From Portulaca oleracea (lineage: Eukaryota > Streptophyta > Magnoliopsida > Caryophyllales > Portulacaceae), in contig CM055876.1 of NCBI GenBank assembly GCA_029582165.1, positions 14,569,001-14,633,000 of the forward strand: a stretch of DNA of 64,000 nt. Direction: 5' to 3'. The notes beneath the pieces are model-generated. The model made no database searches, was not told where the DNA came from, and saw nothing but the letters and a program-made list of their open reading frames with translations. A program made the translations under genes and the position numbers. Positions 34,876 through 46,939 of the stretch are shown here, in pieces (positions within the stretch are counted from its first letter, which is position 1; each line of letters begins with the position of its first letter).

Positions 34876-36015
34876 TCACGCTCCCTCAATCTGTACGGGC
34901 GGATGCACACACAGATTGGATTTTGAGAATAGAAACTGCGTGGCTAGAACAACTTTGGTAAATATATCAGCCAGTTGCAGCTGGGTAGGAATATAGCGAA
35001 CGATTAAGTCACCATGAGAGACTCGTTCACGGACAAAATGATAGTCAACCTTGGTATGCTTGCTACGATTATGTAGAACCGAATTAGCAACAATGTAGGT
35101 GGTAGAGATGTTGTCACAGAGAAACGTAATAGGTTTGGAGAGAGTGATGCCCAATTTCTACTAAGAGCTAACGGATCCATAAGATTTTTGTGACAGTATT
35201 GGGAACCACACGATAAGATTGTTTCTTGGAACGCCAAGAAACAAGATTTGGACCGAGGAAGATGGCATAACCAGTCGTTGATCGATCAGGAGATATCTGG
35301 ACAACCGACCCAATCAGCATCAGAATATGTGAGAACAACATCGAGAGAGGTAACCCGCTTAAGAAGCAGCCCATGGTTATTCCCTAGCGAAAAATGCATT
35401 GCACAGCCACAAGGTGAGTAGTACGAGGAGCATACATAAACTGGAGACAACATTAACAGCATAGGCTATATCCGACCTGGTTAGTGTCAAATATTGCAAT
35501 GCGCCAACCATGCTTTTGTAAGGGGAGGGATCAGAGAGTAGTTCTCCATCCATTAGTGATAACGATGAACGACAGGGTAAAGGAGTGTTGATGGGTTTGG
35601 AGGATTTGAAGTTGAAGTGATGAAAGAATTCATTAATATATTTGGTTTGGGTAAAAAAAAAATGGTATCGGGAGTACGGAGAACTTGGACCCCAAGGAAA
35701 TATTGAAGATCACCAAGGTCTTTCATAGGAAACTGAGTGGCAAGGAGGCGAATGATATGAAACAAGAAGGTAGAGGAACTTCTAGTGAAAATGATGTCAT
35801 CGACGTATAAAAGTAAGATTAAAGTGATACCTGAATGTCGATAGATGAACATAGAAGTATCAGTCGGGCTGCAGGTGAAACCAAGAGAAAGTAGAAAACT
35901 GCTGAACTTATGGAACCAGGCTCCAAGGGCCTATTTAAGTCCATACAAAGATTTGTTGAGCTTGCAAACATAGGCAAGACAATCAGGATCAACGAAACCA
36001 GTGGGTTGGGTCATA
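34876..36015 (-). pseudogene. Copia pol remnant (RT and RNase H)
   Basis: From high to low coordinates on the minus strand: LNKSLYGLK near 35930, a catalytic box LLLYVDDIIFTRS (35800-35840), MKDLGDLQYFLGVQV, then the RNase H part STTGYAIFLGPNLVSWRSKKQ, and finally FLCDNISTTYIVANSVLHNRSKH, VDYHFVRERV and PTQLQLADIFTK (34880-35150). This is the standard C-terminal order of plant Copia pol. Frameshifts and an in-frame stop near 35935 disable it. Gag, protease and integrase are missing. Confidence 0.88.
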
Positions 36016-36738
36016 AATCATGAGAATTCTATGACAAATAAAGTATATGAATATATCAATAAACAAAAGATAAATATGATAATTAAAGAAAAGTAGGATA
36101 AAATAATGTAAATGCACCGAATCCTAACCATTTCTAATGTGTCAATAACTAAATATATCTCATAGTAATTCTGTAACAAACAAAATAAATGAATATATGA
36201 ATAAACAAAAGTAGGATATAAAGAATATGTAATATGGAAGATCCTCACCCACAAATATTGTGGTGTTTTGTATGACCGAATAAATTGAAGTGATCAAAGA
36301 GAAGTGAAAATACTGATGAATGGATTAAAATAGTTTGCGACATGAAGTGTTTCCAATCTTTAACTCTAATTTTTTAGATGTGATAGTATCACGTTCAGCA
36401 GTTATGCAAGAGTATTACAAGTTTATAAAATAACTTAGTTTTTAGGGTTTTATTAGAATTGATCAATTAGTGGAGTAATGGAATTCATTGAAAGTCACTG
36501 TTAGATGTTCAGTGGATTGTTTTATTTGGATATTATGATAGTTTTATGAGTGGTTAAACAATTAGGCATAAACATGACAGATAATATTAACTGTTGTTTT
36601 TTTATTTTCCTAAACTTTGATTTGCATTAAAATAATTAAATAAGAGTATTATAGTATAATTCTCCCTCTGCTACACAACTAAATACCAATAGAGAAGAAA
36701 ATTTATAATTAAGAGTGGCTGCGTATATAATATATAGA
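36016..36738. other. AT-rich spacer with a short internal repeat
   Basis: No gene. Segments near 36036-36110 and 36176-36240 resemble each other ('gaatatat.aataaacaaaa'). Confidence 0.5.
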
Positions 36739-37065
36739 GGGTGTTTGGCTACCCAACTTTTTGGATATCTTTTAGTTTTTTGGATAGCTTTTAGCTTTTT
36801 GACCAAGGTGAAAAAGCTACTTGAGGTGTTTGGTAAGTAGCTTTTTATATTAGCTTTTTGGACCCAAAAAACTAATTTTCAGAAAGCTACGTAATGAAAC
36901 TTTTTGAGGTAGCTTTTCACAAAAAGCTACTTTACCAAACATTTTTCCTGCAATCAGCTAATCCAAACAGCTAAAGTCAAACAGCTAATCCAAAAAGCTA
37001 TCAGCTAACATCTACAAGCTAATAGCTAACAGCTACCAGCTATCAGCTGGTCGCCAAACAGGGCC
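36739..37065. mobile_element. MITE with GTGTTTGGC-type inverted ends (hAT-like)
   Basis: GGGTGTTTGGC at the left and GCCAAACAGGGCC at the right are inverted. Inner blocks (AGCTTTTTGG, AGCTAATCC, CAGCTAACAG) also pair across the centre. This end type is common among plant hAT MITEs. I could not read a clear 8-bp TSD. Confidence 0.7.
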
Positions 37066-38784
37066 ATAGGCATATGATAGGGTTTTGGAAGATTGTAGTA
37101 TGATTTCACATGTAAAAAAAAAAAAAGTGTGATTCTTGGTTGTTTACAATTAAATCTGAAATTAATGTTAGATATCTTAAATGAACACATTTATGTAATT
37201 ATATGGTAAGTTTAGAAATTTTGGCATTTTATGAATTGTGTGATATATAAATTCAATTTTTTTATGGTATGGAATTCAAAATTCTTTGTGATCTTAAAAT
37301 TCAAAATCGTATGTTTAACAAAATAATGTAGTAATAAAAAATTGCAATAAATTAAATTTGGGAAATTATCTCTAATGAACAAAAACATTGAATATCCATA
37401 AATAAAACAAAAATAAAAAATTATCTTAAATCTAATTGACTCACATTCCTACTTTTTAATCTCGTTGCATAATTCTGTGAAGCACACAGACTTTACTATT
37501 AGTTTAAGTTTAACTTCTGCCTATTTTCTTAGCTTCTTTATAAAGGAAACAAATAATGGTTTTGTTACTATATAGTCAAGTTATAGTTAAATTTTTATTA
37601 GTCTTAATTATATTATTTGTTACTTTAAACTACCTATTAAATAATAGTTTAAATATTTTATATCTATTCTTTAAAACATTAATGGTTTTTATTATGTAAT
37701 TGTATTTGAGACAAACTTTGTCTTATGGTGAAGGAGAAAGGATTTAGGCCAAATGAACTAAAAAGATGGTAATTAGGTAACAATTTTCGTGGTTACTGAA
37801 ATTTAAGGCTAAAATCATAACATTTGACGATAATGCATGCAACATTAAAGTTTAGAAGCATGTGGAGATATGATGAGTGTTGAGGATAGACCCGCAAAAT
37901 TATATATAATGCTCATATATGAGAATTATTTGTCCTATTTATGCATTTATAAATATGATTATTGGCAAGAAATAACACTCATATTCCATTCTTTCATTGG
38001 GTATGTAGAAGTTGGGTAAGTAAAAGTTAGGTAAATAAGTTTGGGTATGTTTGAGTAGGTTTGGAAAATTTTTGTAGAAATAGGTAATGAGTTTATCTTA
38101 GAAGTAACAAAGTTATATAGCTTGTAGTAGAAAAAGTAGAATTTTGTAGGAGTGGGTAGAAAAATATTGTCTGTGCATACTTTATCATTGTAAAGAACAA
38201 AACCTCAGTTCCTTTAATTTACGAAACTATAGTTATTTCACCATCCAAGAAAAAATTAAACTCTTTCTATTATTAAGACACAATATAATATGTGACGCAT
38301 TTTAAGTACAAAAACCCTTAAATTAATTACGCTTATATTGTATGTATTGTGTAGGTCAATGACAACAATTTGTTATTCCCTCACATTTTGGTTAGAATAT
38401 AAAACTAAACCATATAACTATGTTTTAGTAATTTAGCTATATATTTTAATTTTATTCTGCATCATAAACGAGTAGTTGTTAAACCAATAATAATATTTAG
38501 TTTAGAGTTCTGTTCACATGATATTATGATAGAGACAATTTCAAATAAATATCTAATTAATTTGTACTTGTGAACTAATATAATTTGAATATTTATTGTA
38601 TTTTTTCATAAGTAGATAATATATTAATCGAACTAAATTAGAATTAAAATTAAGTTTCATATTACGTGTCAAATTTCTTTTTGAAATTTGAATACTAAAA
38701 TTGATATACTTATTATTGTCGAGTCAACGCTTCTTAACTGATTGACTTTAATGTGAACCACAATAGAAGAATAATAAGATCATA
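37066..38784. other. AT-rich spacer, nothing recognised
   Basis: About 1.7 kb with no coding sequence, terminal repeats or RNA gene that I can support. Confidence 0.55.
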
Positions 38785-39275
38785 CTCCATTTGTCTCATA
38801 ATAGTTGTTCGATTCGTTAAAAATTTTAAAAGTCAAAATTAATAAAATGAATTAGTCAAAAGTATTGTATTGCATGAAAAATTGTGAAATATTAGTACTC
38901 CCTCCTCCCATAAAGGGGCAGTCAAGTGCACAAAATGTCATGTCTACAAGAAGTTGTTTCCAAGACTCGAACATATGAACTCACAATCATATGATAACAA
39001 TTCAATCATTACGTCAAGACTTTCCTCATTCCCAAATTATTTGTCATATATTTATTACTTCACAATCTTCAATGTCTATTTTTCACGGACAATATCATGC
39101 ATAATATTTTACCAAAAAAATTAGAATATTATACTCTTAAGATAGTATTTCTAATGAAGAGTTTAATCATAGTATTTTTGTATAATATAACATTATAAAT
39201 ATTGAGAAATTTATGATCAAAATTTTCAAAATTCGACTGACTCATAAATCCAACTACATATAAAATGGAAGGGAG
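38785..39275. mobile_element. Stowaway-like (Tc1/mariner) MITE
   Basis: CTCCATTTGTCTCATAATAG after TA at 38783 pairs with the complement of CTACATATAAAATGGAAGGGAG before TA at 39276. The arms continue (AAATTTTAAAAGTCAAAATT). A second Stowaway-type start, TACTCCCTCC, lies inside at about 38894, so it may be composite. Confidence 0.6.
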
Positions 39276-39292
39276 TATTAAATTACTGAATA

Positions 39293-39505
39293 CTACCTTT
39301 GTCCCAAAATGTTTGTTCTTTGGCTAAATTTTAACCATTGATTATTCACAAATTACAATAAGTTATAATATGAAATTGTCGCTATTAGAAAGATACATTA
39401 GTAAAAATTATAATGACGGTAATTTCATATTGCAACTCATTGTAATTTGAGAATAATAAACGGTTAAAATTTAGTCAAATGACAAATATTTTGGGATGAA
39501 GGCAA
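39293..39505. mobile_element. Stowaway-like MITE upstream of the kaurene synthase
   Basis: The left arm CCTTTGTCCCAAAATGTTTG pairs with the complement of CAAATATTTTGGGATGAAGG at the right, and the arms extend about 70 bp each. A TA precedes the left end. It lies about 460 bp upstream of the kaurene synthase start codon, in the likely promoter. Confidence 0.7.
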
Positions 39506-39649
39506 TGCCGTGTTTCTTCCCTTCTTTTCTTTATCTCTGTGCCATAGAAAAATTAATAAAATCAGTGATTACTGATTAGTGACAAGTAAAGAGTAAAAAT
39601 AAAAAAAACGGTTAATAGCGACTAACTAGTGTGCACCTGAGACAGTACT

Positions 39650-39961
39650 TTGATCATTTACACAGTGAGTACAGAGTATTTCTTCCTCTGTATCGTGTTC
39701 TTTAGCTTTCCGAACTTTGGAAGTTGTAGCCATTCTCAGACAGAGAGGGGGCCATTTTGTTGAGGAAACCATGGTTTCATCACAAAACCTAGATTAAGGA
39801 CGTAAAACACAGAGCATTCGATTCGATGGCTATGGGTGCCACCCAAGCAGCCCTCACAATCACAGAGGCCTGGCAAGACCACTGTCGTCGTCGAGATTAG
39901 GGTTCAAGTCATAGATTTCCCGAAAGGTGTCACCAAGGCGGTGGGGCGTAAACCTGCCGTT
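39650..39961 (+). promoter_or_regulatory. Likely kaurene synthase 5' leader with two small upstream ORFs
   Basis: No clear TATA box was found. Two ATGs precede the inferred start: one at 39771 opening nine codons, and one at 39826 opening MAMGATQAALTI and ending after 24 codons. Both are out of frame with the synthase. The synthase frame itself is open from 39806 to 39992 but has no ATG before 39962. The transcription start is unknown. Confidence 0.45.
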
Positions 39962-42900
39962 ATGTCCGCCAACGGCCTTGTTCGTCCAATTGGTATGATG
40001 CTTTTTTTTTTTTTACCCCTTTTATCTGAATTCAGGGATCCAGGGTTACGATACATGATTCATATGGGTTGGGTTGTAGTTTGGTGCAACAACGAAACAA
40101 GCATACTAACCATACACACCACTCCATCTGAATTCAGAAACTTTGGGCAGCATTAATTCACATCAAATCAGATTTACTTTGCTTGGCTCATGAAAAAGGG
40201 TACTCCTGTAGATGGGTGCCAACAAATTGATTCAAGGTCTCTCTGTGAGCTCATAAGGTGAATCAGTCAATTAGCCATTTAGTTGTGGCTGAAATTGGTT
40301 AGTAACTTGAGAACGGTGTATTGGTATAGTGTTGTTTACACAGACGAAACAACACCATGATCAAGATTGCGTAGCAAAAGAAAGAAAAATGCAACCATGA
40401 AAAACTCACAATGAACGACTTGTTAAATTCAATACGGCCCAAAAAGGAGCATGCTCGACTTTGATAAGAAATATAGGACTAACATTTATGCGGAAGCAGA
40501 AAGATGGTTACGCCATAATCTGGTCAAGAACAATTTTTGATATACAATTTGGTTCTTGCTGGCTACTAGAATCAACTAGCTCTTAATCGTGGTCTGTTTG
40601 ATTCATGGTTAGACTATCACAAGAGAGGAGAGAATAAGAATATACACCAATATTATACATTCATGTACGTCTTAAGATCAATTAGGAGGGTCATGGGTTT
40701 TACCTTAAATAGGCAAGGAAACCCCTTATAAGAGGGTTTTGACCCCGTATATGTGTGCCCGCTTAGACCTACTAAAACCAGGTGGTCCGAACATAAAACT
40801 TGTGCATTTCTATGTCTGCCTCCAACTCCTACAAAAACAACGGTCTTCTGACTTATTAGTATCATGTTTTTGGATCAACTTTGTGCTCTGGCTCACTATT
40901 TTCTGCCATTTTATGGCCATAACTGTTGACTAGAATTGTGAAATGTCTCTTGTGCAAATGTTACTTGCCTAACTTGCTGAATTTCCTTTCCCCGAGCAGG
41001 TCGCTTGGGAGGTGTCTTGCCTTCAAACGCATCGGCCACTGATACAATTCAAGTAGTCAATCTGCAAAGCACTGAGGATGCCAAAGGAAAAATTCAAAAG
41101 ATGTTTGAGAAAGTTGAGCTTTCAGTGTCAGCATATGACACTGCCTGGGTGGCAATGGCCCCTTCTCCATCTTCTCTCGACACTCCTGGTTTTCCCGGTA
41201 GCATAGACTGGATTCTACACAATCAGCTTCATGATGGCTCTTGGGGTCTTCCTCATCGTGATCCCTCACTTCTCAAAGATGCACTCTCATCTACACTAGC
41301 ATGTGTTCTTGCACTCAAGAAATGGAGTGTTGGTGAAGAACAAATGAAAAAGGGTACTCCTTTTTTGGACTTTCAGTGATTAATTTAGTGCACCCAAAAT
41401 GTTCAGAGAGACTGATGTTGCTTGTCCTTTCACAGGCCTTGATTTCATTTCATCCAATTTTGCTTCTGCAATGGATGAAGAGAAGCTATCTCCAATTGGG
41501 TTTAACATAATATTTCCAAGCATGATCCAAGAAGCTATTCAAATGGATATAAATCTCCATGTGACCCTCACAGATATTGATGCTGTGCTTCGTAAGAAGT
41601 ATATAGAGCTCAAGAGGTATACAACTGTTCCATTCTGATTCTAAGTTGTGTTTAGAATTCTGATTCTAAGTTTAACATCTTCATGACTGATCCACATCCC
41701 CTTATTTTTCTTGTCAGATTGAATCAAAAGCACTCAAAGGCAAGGAATTTCTACTTATCATATATTTCAGAAGGAATGGGGAAATTACAAGACTGGGAGA
41801 TGGCAATGACGTACCAGAGAAAAAATGGATCTTTGTTCAATTCACCCTCCACTACAGCGGCTGCTTTTTCCCATTTACAAGATCCACATTGTTATAACTA
41901 TCTATGCTCACTTCTGCAGCAGTTTGGAAATGCAGGTCAGTTTGTTCATTTTCTGTTTATTATGGATCATTCACCAAGACTGCCATGCTTGATACATTAA
42001 CACTTTTCTGTGAACCTTCCAGTTCCAACGATATTTCCACTTGATATATATTCCCAGCTATATCTGGTTGACACCCTTAAAAAGCTTGGAATTGATCGGC
42101 ATTTTAAGGAGAATATTAAAAGTGTCTTGGATGAAACTTTTCAGTAAGATTCTAACCTCGCTGTCCGAACTTCAATTGAGACATCAGATACAATATCTAA
42201 TCAAATTGTGTTTTTTTTAACTATGATTGATGTTTGGAGCAGGCACTGGGAGCAAGGCTATGAAGAGATATTTTCAGACCCTATTACATGTAAGATGGCT
42301 CTGCGGCTCCTGCGTGAGCACGGATATGACATATCTTCAGGTATATTGCTGTTATTGACTGTCCTGATCCTGAAAACTGCGACTTCATCCAGTTTGTGCC
42401 ATTTGTTTATAATGTGTATTAAGCCATTAGTTGTTGATAGTGGTGACATACTGCTATGTTTCTGATATTTACCCTGAGCAACTACAATTTCATCCAGTCT
42501 GTTCTGTTGGTTCATAATCTGTGTAGAGCCATTAGCTATTGATCATGGCGAGGATTGCTACTTTAACCGCTTTGGAGGACACTTGGAGGACACCAGATCT
42601 GCTTTGGAGTTGTTTCGGGCATCACAGCTTCTCATATACCCTCATGAATCATACTTGGATAATTATACTTCAAAGGCAAAGCATTTTCTTAAACAGAAAA
42701 TTTCAGACAGTGCAGTACAAGCAGGCCCATATAAGAGTTATATTATCCAAGAGGTACCTTTTTTTTTAAAAAACAAAAACTTTTGTGTCCTTGACCCTTT
42801 TTGGAGGCTTCATCTACTCTTTACTCTTGCATTTCAGGTGGCTGATACTCTCAAAAGTCCTTATCATGCAAGTTTGGAGCGTTTATCAAACAGGCAATAC

Positions 42901-44503
42901 ATAGAGCATTACAATTTGGATGGTACACGGCTGCTTAAAACATCATTTCGGTACCTCTAATAGCTTTAAGAAAAGATTCTGTCTTTCATAAATTTCCTTC
43001 AGTTTTATGGGGGCATGGCCTTCTCCTTACAACGCCAATTTTTGATGAATTGGTTCTGATTGCAGCCATACCGACATTTGTAATAAAGCCATCCTGCAAC
43101 TGGCAACAGAGGATTTCAATTATTGCCAATCATTACATCTGCAGGAATTCAAACAACTCCAGAGGTAACCTTACCTAATTCAGTAATCTCAATTATATGT
43201 AGCCAATGACTGAACTTCTTAATTTCTGGGTGCCAATGGATGTTCCCTTCATTTGTCACACAGGTGGTTAGTAGAAAGTAAGCTGGACCAACTAAGTTTT
43301 TCAAGGCAGAAGCTCGGCTACTGCTACTTCTCTGCAGCAGCAACTGTTTTCTCTTCTGACTTAGCTGACGCACGCCTCTCATGGGCTAAGAACGGCGTCC
43401 TCACTACTGTAGTTGATGATTTCTTTGATGTTGGTAGTTCTGAAGAGGAACAACTCAACCTTATTGAGCTCATTGAAAAGTATGCGCTCCCCTCCCCAAT
43501 TTGCAAAAAAGGAAAAAAAAAAAAAGAAACTTCCTCCACTCATCAGTAAAATGTTCTGAAATCTGACAGGTGGAATGGAAACTCGCGAGTCAAACCTTGT
43601 TCAGATAAAGTAGACATCATATTTACTGCTCTCCGGAATACAGTCTGTGAAATTGGAGAAAAAGCATATGCATGGCAGAATCGTAGCATCACAGCACACA
43701 TAGTTGAGATTGTATGTCTTTTATAGTCACAACTGTTTGCTGGGTGATCTTTTTATTGTATTAATTGAAGTTCTTACTGTGGATAATTTGAAATAATCAT
43801 ATTTACTTTCAGTGGTTGAGCCTGGTAAAGTCAATGTGGAAAGAGGCAGAGATGGTGAGGAACAAATCAGTGCCTACTATGGCAGAGTACATGGCAAACG
43901 GATGTGTGTCATTTGCATTGGGACCAATTGTTCTGCCTGCTTTGTACTACATTGGTCCAAAGCTATCCGAGCATGTCATTACAAGTGATGACTACCGAAA
44001 TCTGTTTGAGCTGATGAGCACTTGTGGACGTCTACTCAATGATATCCAAGGCTTTCAGGTACTATTTCTCTTAATGTTTATGATGAATACCACAGAAGCC
44101 AGAATTGAACCCAACCGAGTGGTGTTGTTACGATCAAAATTGTTTTGTTTTATTTCTTTGAGCGAAATTTAACATTAATGGGCTGGGCTGGTATTCTCAG
44201 AGGGAAGCAAATGAGGGGAAGTTGAATGCAGTATCATTACATCTACTTCATAGTGGGGGCACAATTAACAAAGAAGAAGCAATCAGAGAACTAAGGTGGA
44301 TAATCGAAGATAAAAGGAGAGACTTACTGAGATTGGTTTTACGGGATGAGGACTCAGCAGTTCCAAGAGAATGCAGGGATATGTTCTGGAAAATGTGCAA
44401 GGTGCTGCACCTCTTCTACATCAAGGATGATGGCTTCACTTCCCAGGAGATGGAAACCACTGTCAAAGCTCTTCTTTACCATCCTATTCAAAACAGAGTA
44501 TAA
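39962..44503 (+). CDS. KS: ent-Kaurene synthase (class I diterpene synthase), 13 exons
   Basis: Exons: 39962-39992, 41000-41353, 41436-41616, 41718-41935, 42023-42143, 42243-42340, 42527-42753, 42838-42950, 43066-43164, 43264-43479, 43570-43711, 43813-44058, 44201-44503. All introns are GT-AG, phases agree, and the total is 782 codons, close to the usual 780-800. The plastid enzyme turns ent-copalyl diphosphate into ent-kaurene, precursor of gibberellins. Seen: [11 protein letters not shown] and QLHDGSWG (residues 86-93, gamma domain); [20 protein letters not shown] (beta); DDFFD (532-536) and NDIQGFQRE (676-684), which hold Mg2+ and diphosphate; PIV with Ile639, the residue kept in kaurene producers; C-terminus [12 protein letters not shown] saw no DXDD class II motif. 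The start at 39962 gives a short leader ([15 protein letters not shown]) like that of Arabidopsis KS. A different diterpene product is possible. Confidence 0.93.
42350..42560 (+). repeat. Diverged tandem duplication of the intron 6-exon 7 junction in the kaurene synthase
   Basis: A block of about 95 bp from 'cttcatccagt' through 'ccattag.tgttgat' occurs near 42385-42455 and again near 42488-42560. The second copy includes the true acceptor (TGTGTAG before AGCCATTAG) and the start of exon 7. In the first the same site reads TGTGTATTAAGCCATTAG and its coding continuation meets a stop, so it is now intron sequence. Confidence 0.8.
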
Positions 44504-44603
44504 AGGGGATTGAAAACTCTTGGTCATATTTATCTGTTTTTTTTTTCCCTGCAACACCATTACATAATAGCTAATTAGTTTGGGGCACAATTGAGCATGA
44601 ATT
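44504..44603 (+). other. Kaurene synthase 3' flank
   Basis: Only 105 bp separate the stop codon from the Gypsy element (the last 5 are its TSD). No AATAAA is visible before the insertion, so polyadenylation may use a weaker signal or element sequence. Confidence 0.5.
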
Positions 44604-44608
44604 CATAG

Positions 44609-45003
44609 TGATCCATGAAGGATTGGGAACTCAATAAATGTAAAAAAAAATCAACCCAAAGCACTACAAACACCAACATCATCCATGGCCACAAGTAGAA
44701 CTCACAACACCTTCCAAAACCTAACAATGGAGAATGGAGTAGATCTAGATCTCAAATACACCAAATCAACAAAAGCTTGACAAGATATGGACAATCTGTA
44801 AAGAATACTCACCAAGATTGAACTTAGAGTTCAAAAGATGCATAAAGGATTGGCCACCAACACCCATTGAAACCCTCACCAAGCTTGAAGAAGATAGTCC
44901 ACACCACAAGCTCTAAAGGGGGCACTCCAACCCACCAGCAAGAACATTCAAGGATAAAGAGAGAGAGATTTGAGAGGAAAGAGTTTGCAAATACCCAAAG
45001 TTT
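44609..45003 (-). repeat. Truncated 3' LTR of the Gypsy element
   Basis: Matches 51045-51440 closely for about 395 bp, then switches abruptly to integrase C-terminal coding sequence. The polypurine tract and the rest of the LTR were lost by deletion. Confidence 0.88.
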
Positions 45004-45009
45004 CTTCTC

Positions 45010-45815
45010 TTGGAAGGAAACCATTCCTTTCGGAGGTGGAGCCACACTAGTTCCCCGGGATTGAAGGAGTAAGCCTTACGGTTCTTGTTGAAACGAGCCT
45101 TGTAGAGCTCGTTTATCTTCTCAATACGTGCCCTCATCATTCGGTGGAGCTTCTTCATCTCGCTTGCCTTAACCTCCGCTTCAACACTCACACATGCCTC
45201 AATGGGGAGCGGGATGAGGTCGATGGGAGCAAGAGGGTTCACCCCATAAAAGGCTTCAAATGGAGACACCCCGGTAGCATGGGATGGAGCCTTGTTGTAA
45301 GCAAACTCGACCAACGGCAACCAAGTCCCACTCTCGCACATTGGATTTAATGACGCTCCTCAACACAGTTCCCACCATCCTATTGACCACCTCGGTTTGG
45401 CCATCGGTTTGGGGGTGGTAAGCGGTGCTAAAGAGTAGCTTCGTGCCCATAAGTTTCCACAAAACCCGCCAAAAATGTCCCACAAACTTCAAGTCGCGAT
45501 CCGAGACAATGCTTCGGGGGATGTCGTGAAGACGCACAACCTCCCGAAAATAGAGATGAGCAACATGATCGGTATCGTCGGATTTGGTGCACGAGATGAA
45601 ATGGGTCATCTTGGAGAACCGATTCACCACAACCAAAATGGCATCCTTGCCTTAGGCAGCCCTTGGCAATGCTACAATAAAGTCCATACTCACATCCTCC
45701 CAAGGTGCTTGTGGGATGGGGAGGGGAGTATACAAGCCTTGATGGAATTGACTCTTGGCTCGGTGACAAGCCGCACACTGGGACACCACATCATACACAT
45801 CCCGGGCCATGCCGG
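45010..45815 (-). pseudogene. Gypsy integrase
   Basis: The minus strand reads CAACHRAK after a stop near 45817, then [39 protein letters not shown] and [17 protein letters not shown], which supply the D,D(35)E catalytic residues. It ends with SFNPGELVWLHLRKEWFPSKR. Integrase joins element cDNA to chromosomal DNA in the nucleus. The N-terminal zinc-binding part ([17 protein letters not shown]) is in the preceding ORF, divided by a TAG where tryptophan is usual; frameshifts follow within the core. Confidence 0.88.
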
Positions 45816-45816
45816 G

Positions 45817-46938
45817 CTAATCAAAATGCTCTTTCAATATGTCCACTGTCTTGTTCATGCCAAAGTGACCCGCTAAACCACCGCCATGCACTTCTTTCAC
45901 AAGAAATTTCCTCAAAGGACTCTTGGGTACACACAATTTGTTTCCACGAAAAAGAAAAACTTCTTGCATAACATAAGTGGATCTCGAAGGAGGGTTCTCT
46001 CGAAAGTAAGGGGCGAAGTCCGGATCTTCTTTGTAGTACTCCCGGAGGCAAGAAAAACCCAAGACTCTAGCCTCGATCAACGACAACAAGGCATGCCTCC
46101 TAGATAAAGCGTCGGTCACCACATTAGAGCTCCCCTTTTTCTGTTTTGCTACGAAGTTGAAGGATTGGAGGAACTCTACCCACTTTGCATGCCTTGCGCT
46201 TAACTTGTGTTGCCCGCTTAAGTACTTCAACGCCTCATGGTCTGAGTGTAGCACAAACTCCTTGGGTCTCAAATAGTGAGACCAATGATCAAGGGTGCGC
46301 ACCATAGCATAGAATTCCTTGTCATAAGTACTATAGTTGAGTCGTGACCCATTGAGCTTTTCGCAAAAGTAAGTGATAGGCCTCTTGTCTTGCATCAACA
46401 CTGCCCCGATGCCAACGCCGCTAACATCGCATTCAACCTCAAAAAGTTGATCAAAGTTGGGGAGTGCCAATATCGGAGCGCTAGACAACTTCTCCTTGAG
46501 AGCCTCAAAGGCCGCTTGAGCCTTGGGAGTCCAAGCGAAGACTCCTTTCTTCATGCATTCCGTAATGGGGGCCGTCAAGGTGAAGAAGTTTCGAATGAAG
46601 CGACGGTAGAAAGAGGCGAGCCCATGAAAATTCCGCACTTTGGTGAGTGTAGTCGGTGATGGCCATGACTGAATCGCCTCTACCTTTGCTTCATCTATAG
46701 AAATGTCATCCTTGGAAACAACATATCTAAGGAAAGTGATCCCCGGGGTGAAAAACTCACACTTCTCCAATTTTCCATAAAGCTTTTGCTCCCGGAGTAC
46801 CTTGAACACTTCACAAAGATGGTGGACCGCCTCATTCTTGGAGTACACCAATATGTCATCAAAATACACAACCACAAATTTTCCAATGAAGGGCCGTAGT
46901 ACTTCCTTCATCAATCTCATGAAAATACACAACCACAA
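45817..46938 (-). pseudogene. Gypsy RT (C-terminal half), RNase H and start of integrase
   Basis: An open frame of 373 codons begins inside the RT palm ([19 protein letters not shown]), with the catalytic [10 protein letters not shown] and [11 protein letters not shown] thumb region. RNase H follows ([58 protein letters not shown]), then the integrase zinc-binding H-H part. The fingers and first palm motifs of RT are missing: upstream DNA jumps straight to protease-linked sequence. The first conserved RT aspartate is therefore lost and the enzyme cannot work. Confidence 0.9.
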
Positions 46939-46939
46939 C

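Noticed and set aside
39836..40156. A 106-residue plus-strand frame
   Set aside because: Only its part up to 39992 is probable kaurene synthase leader and exon 1; the rest is intron 1. It has no ATG before 39962.
45428..45876. Plus- and minus-strand frames over the integrase
   Set aside because: They are alternative-frame shadows of the Gypsy integrase.
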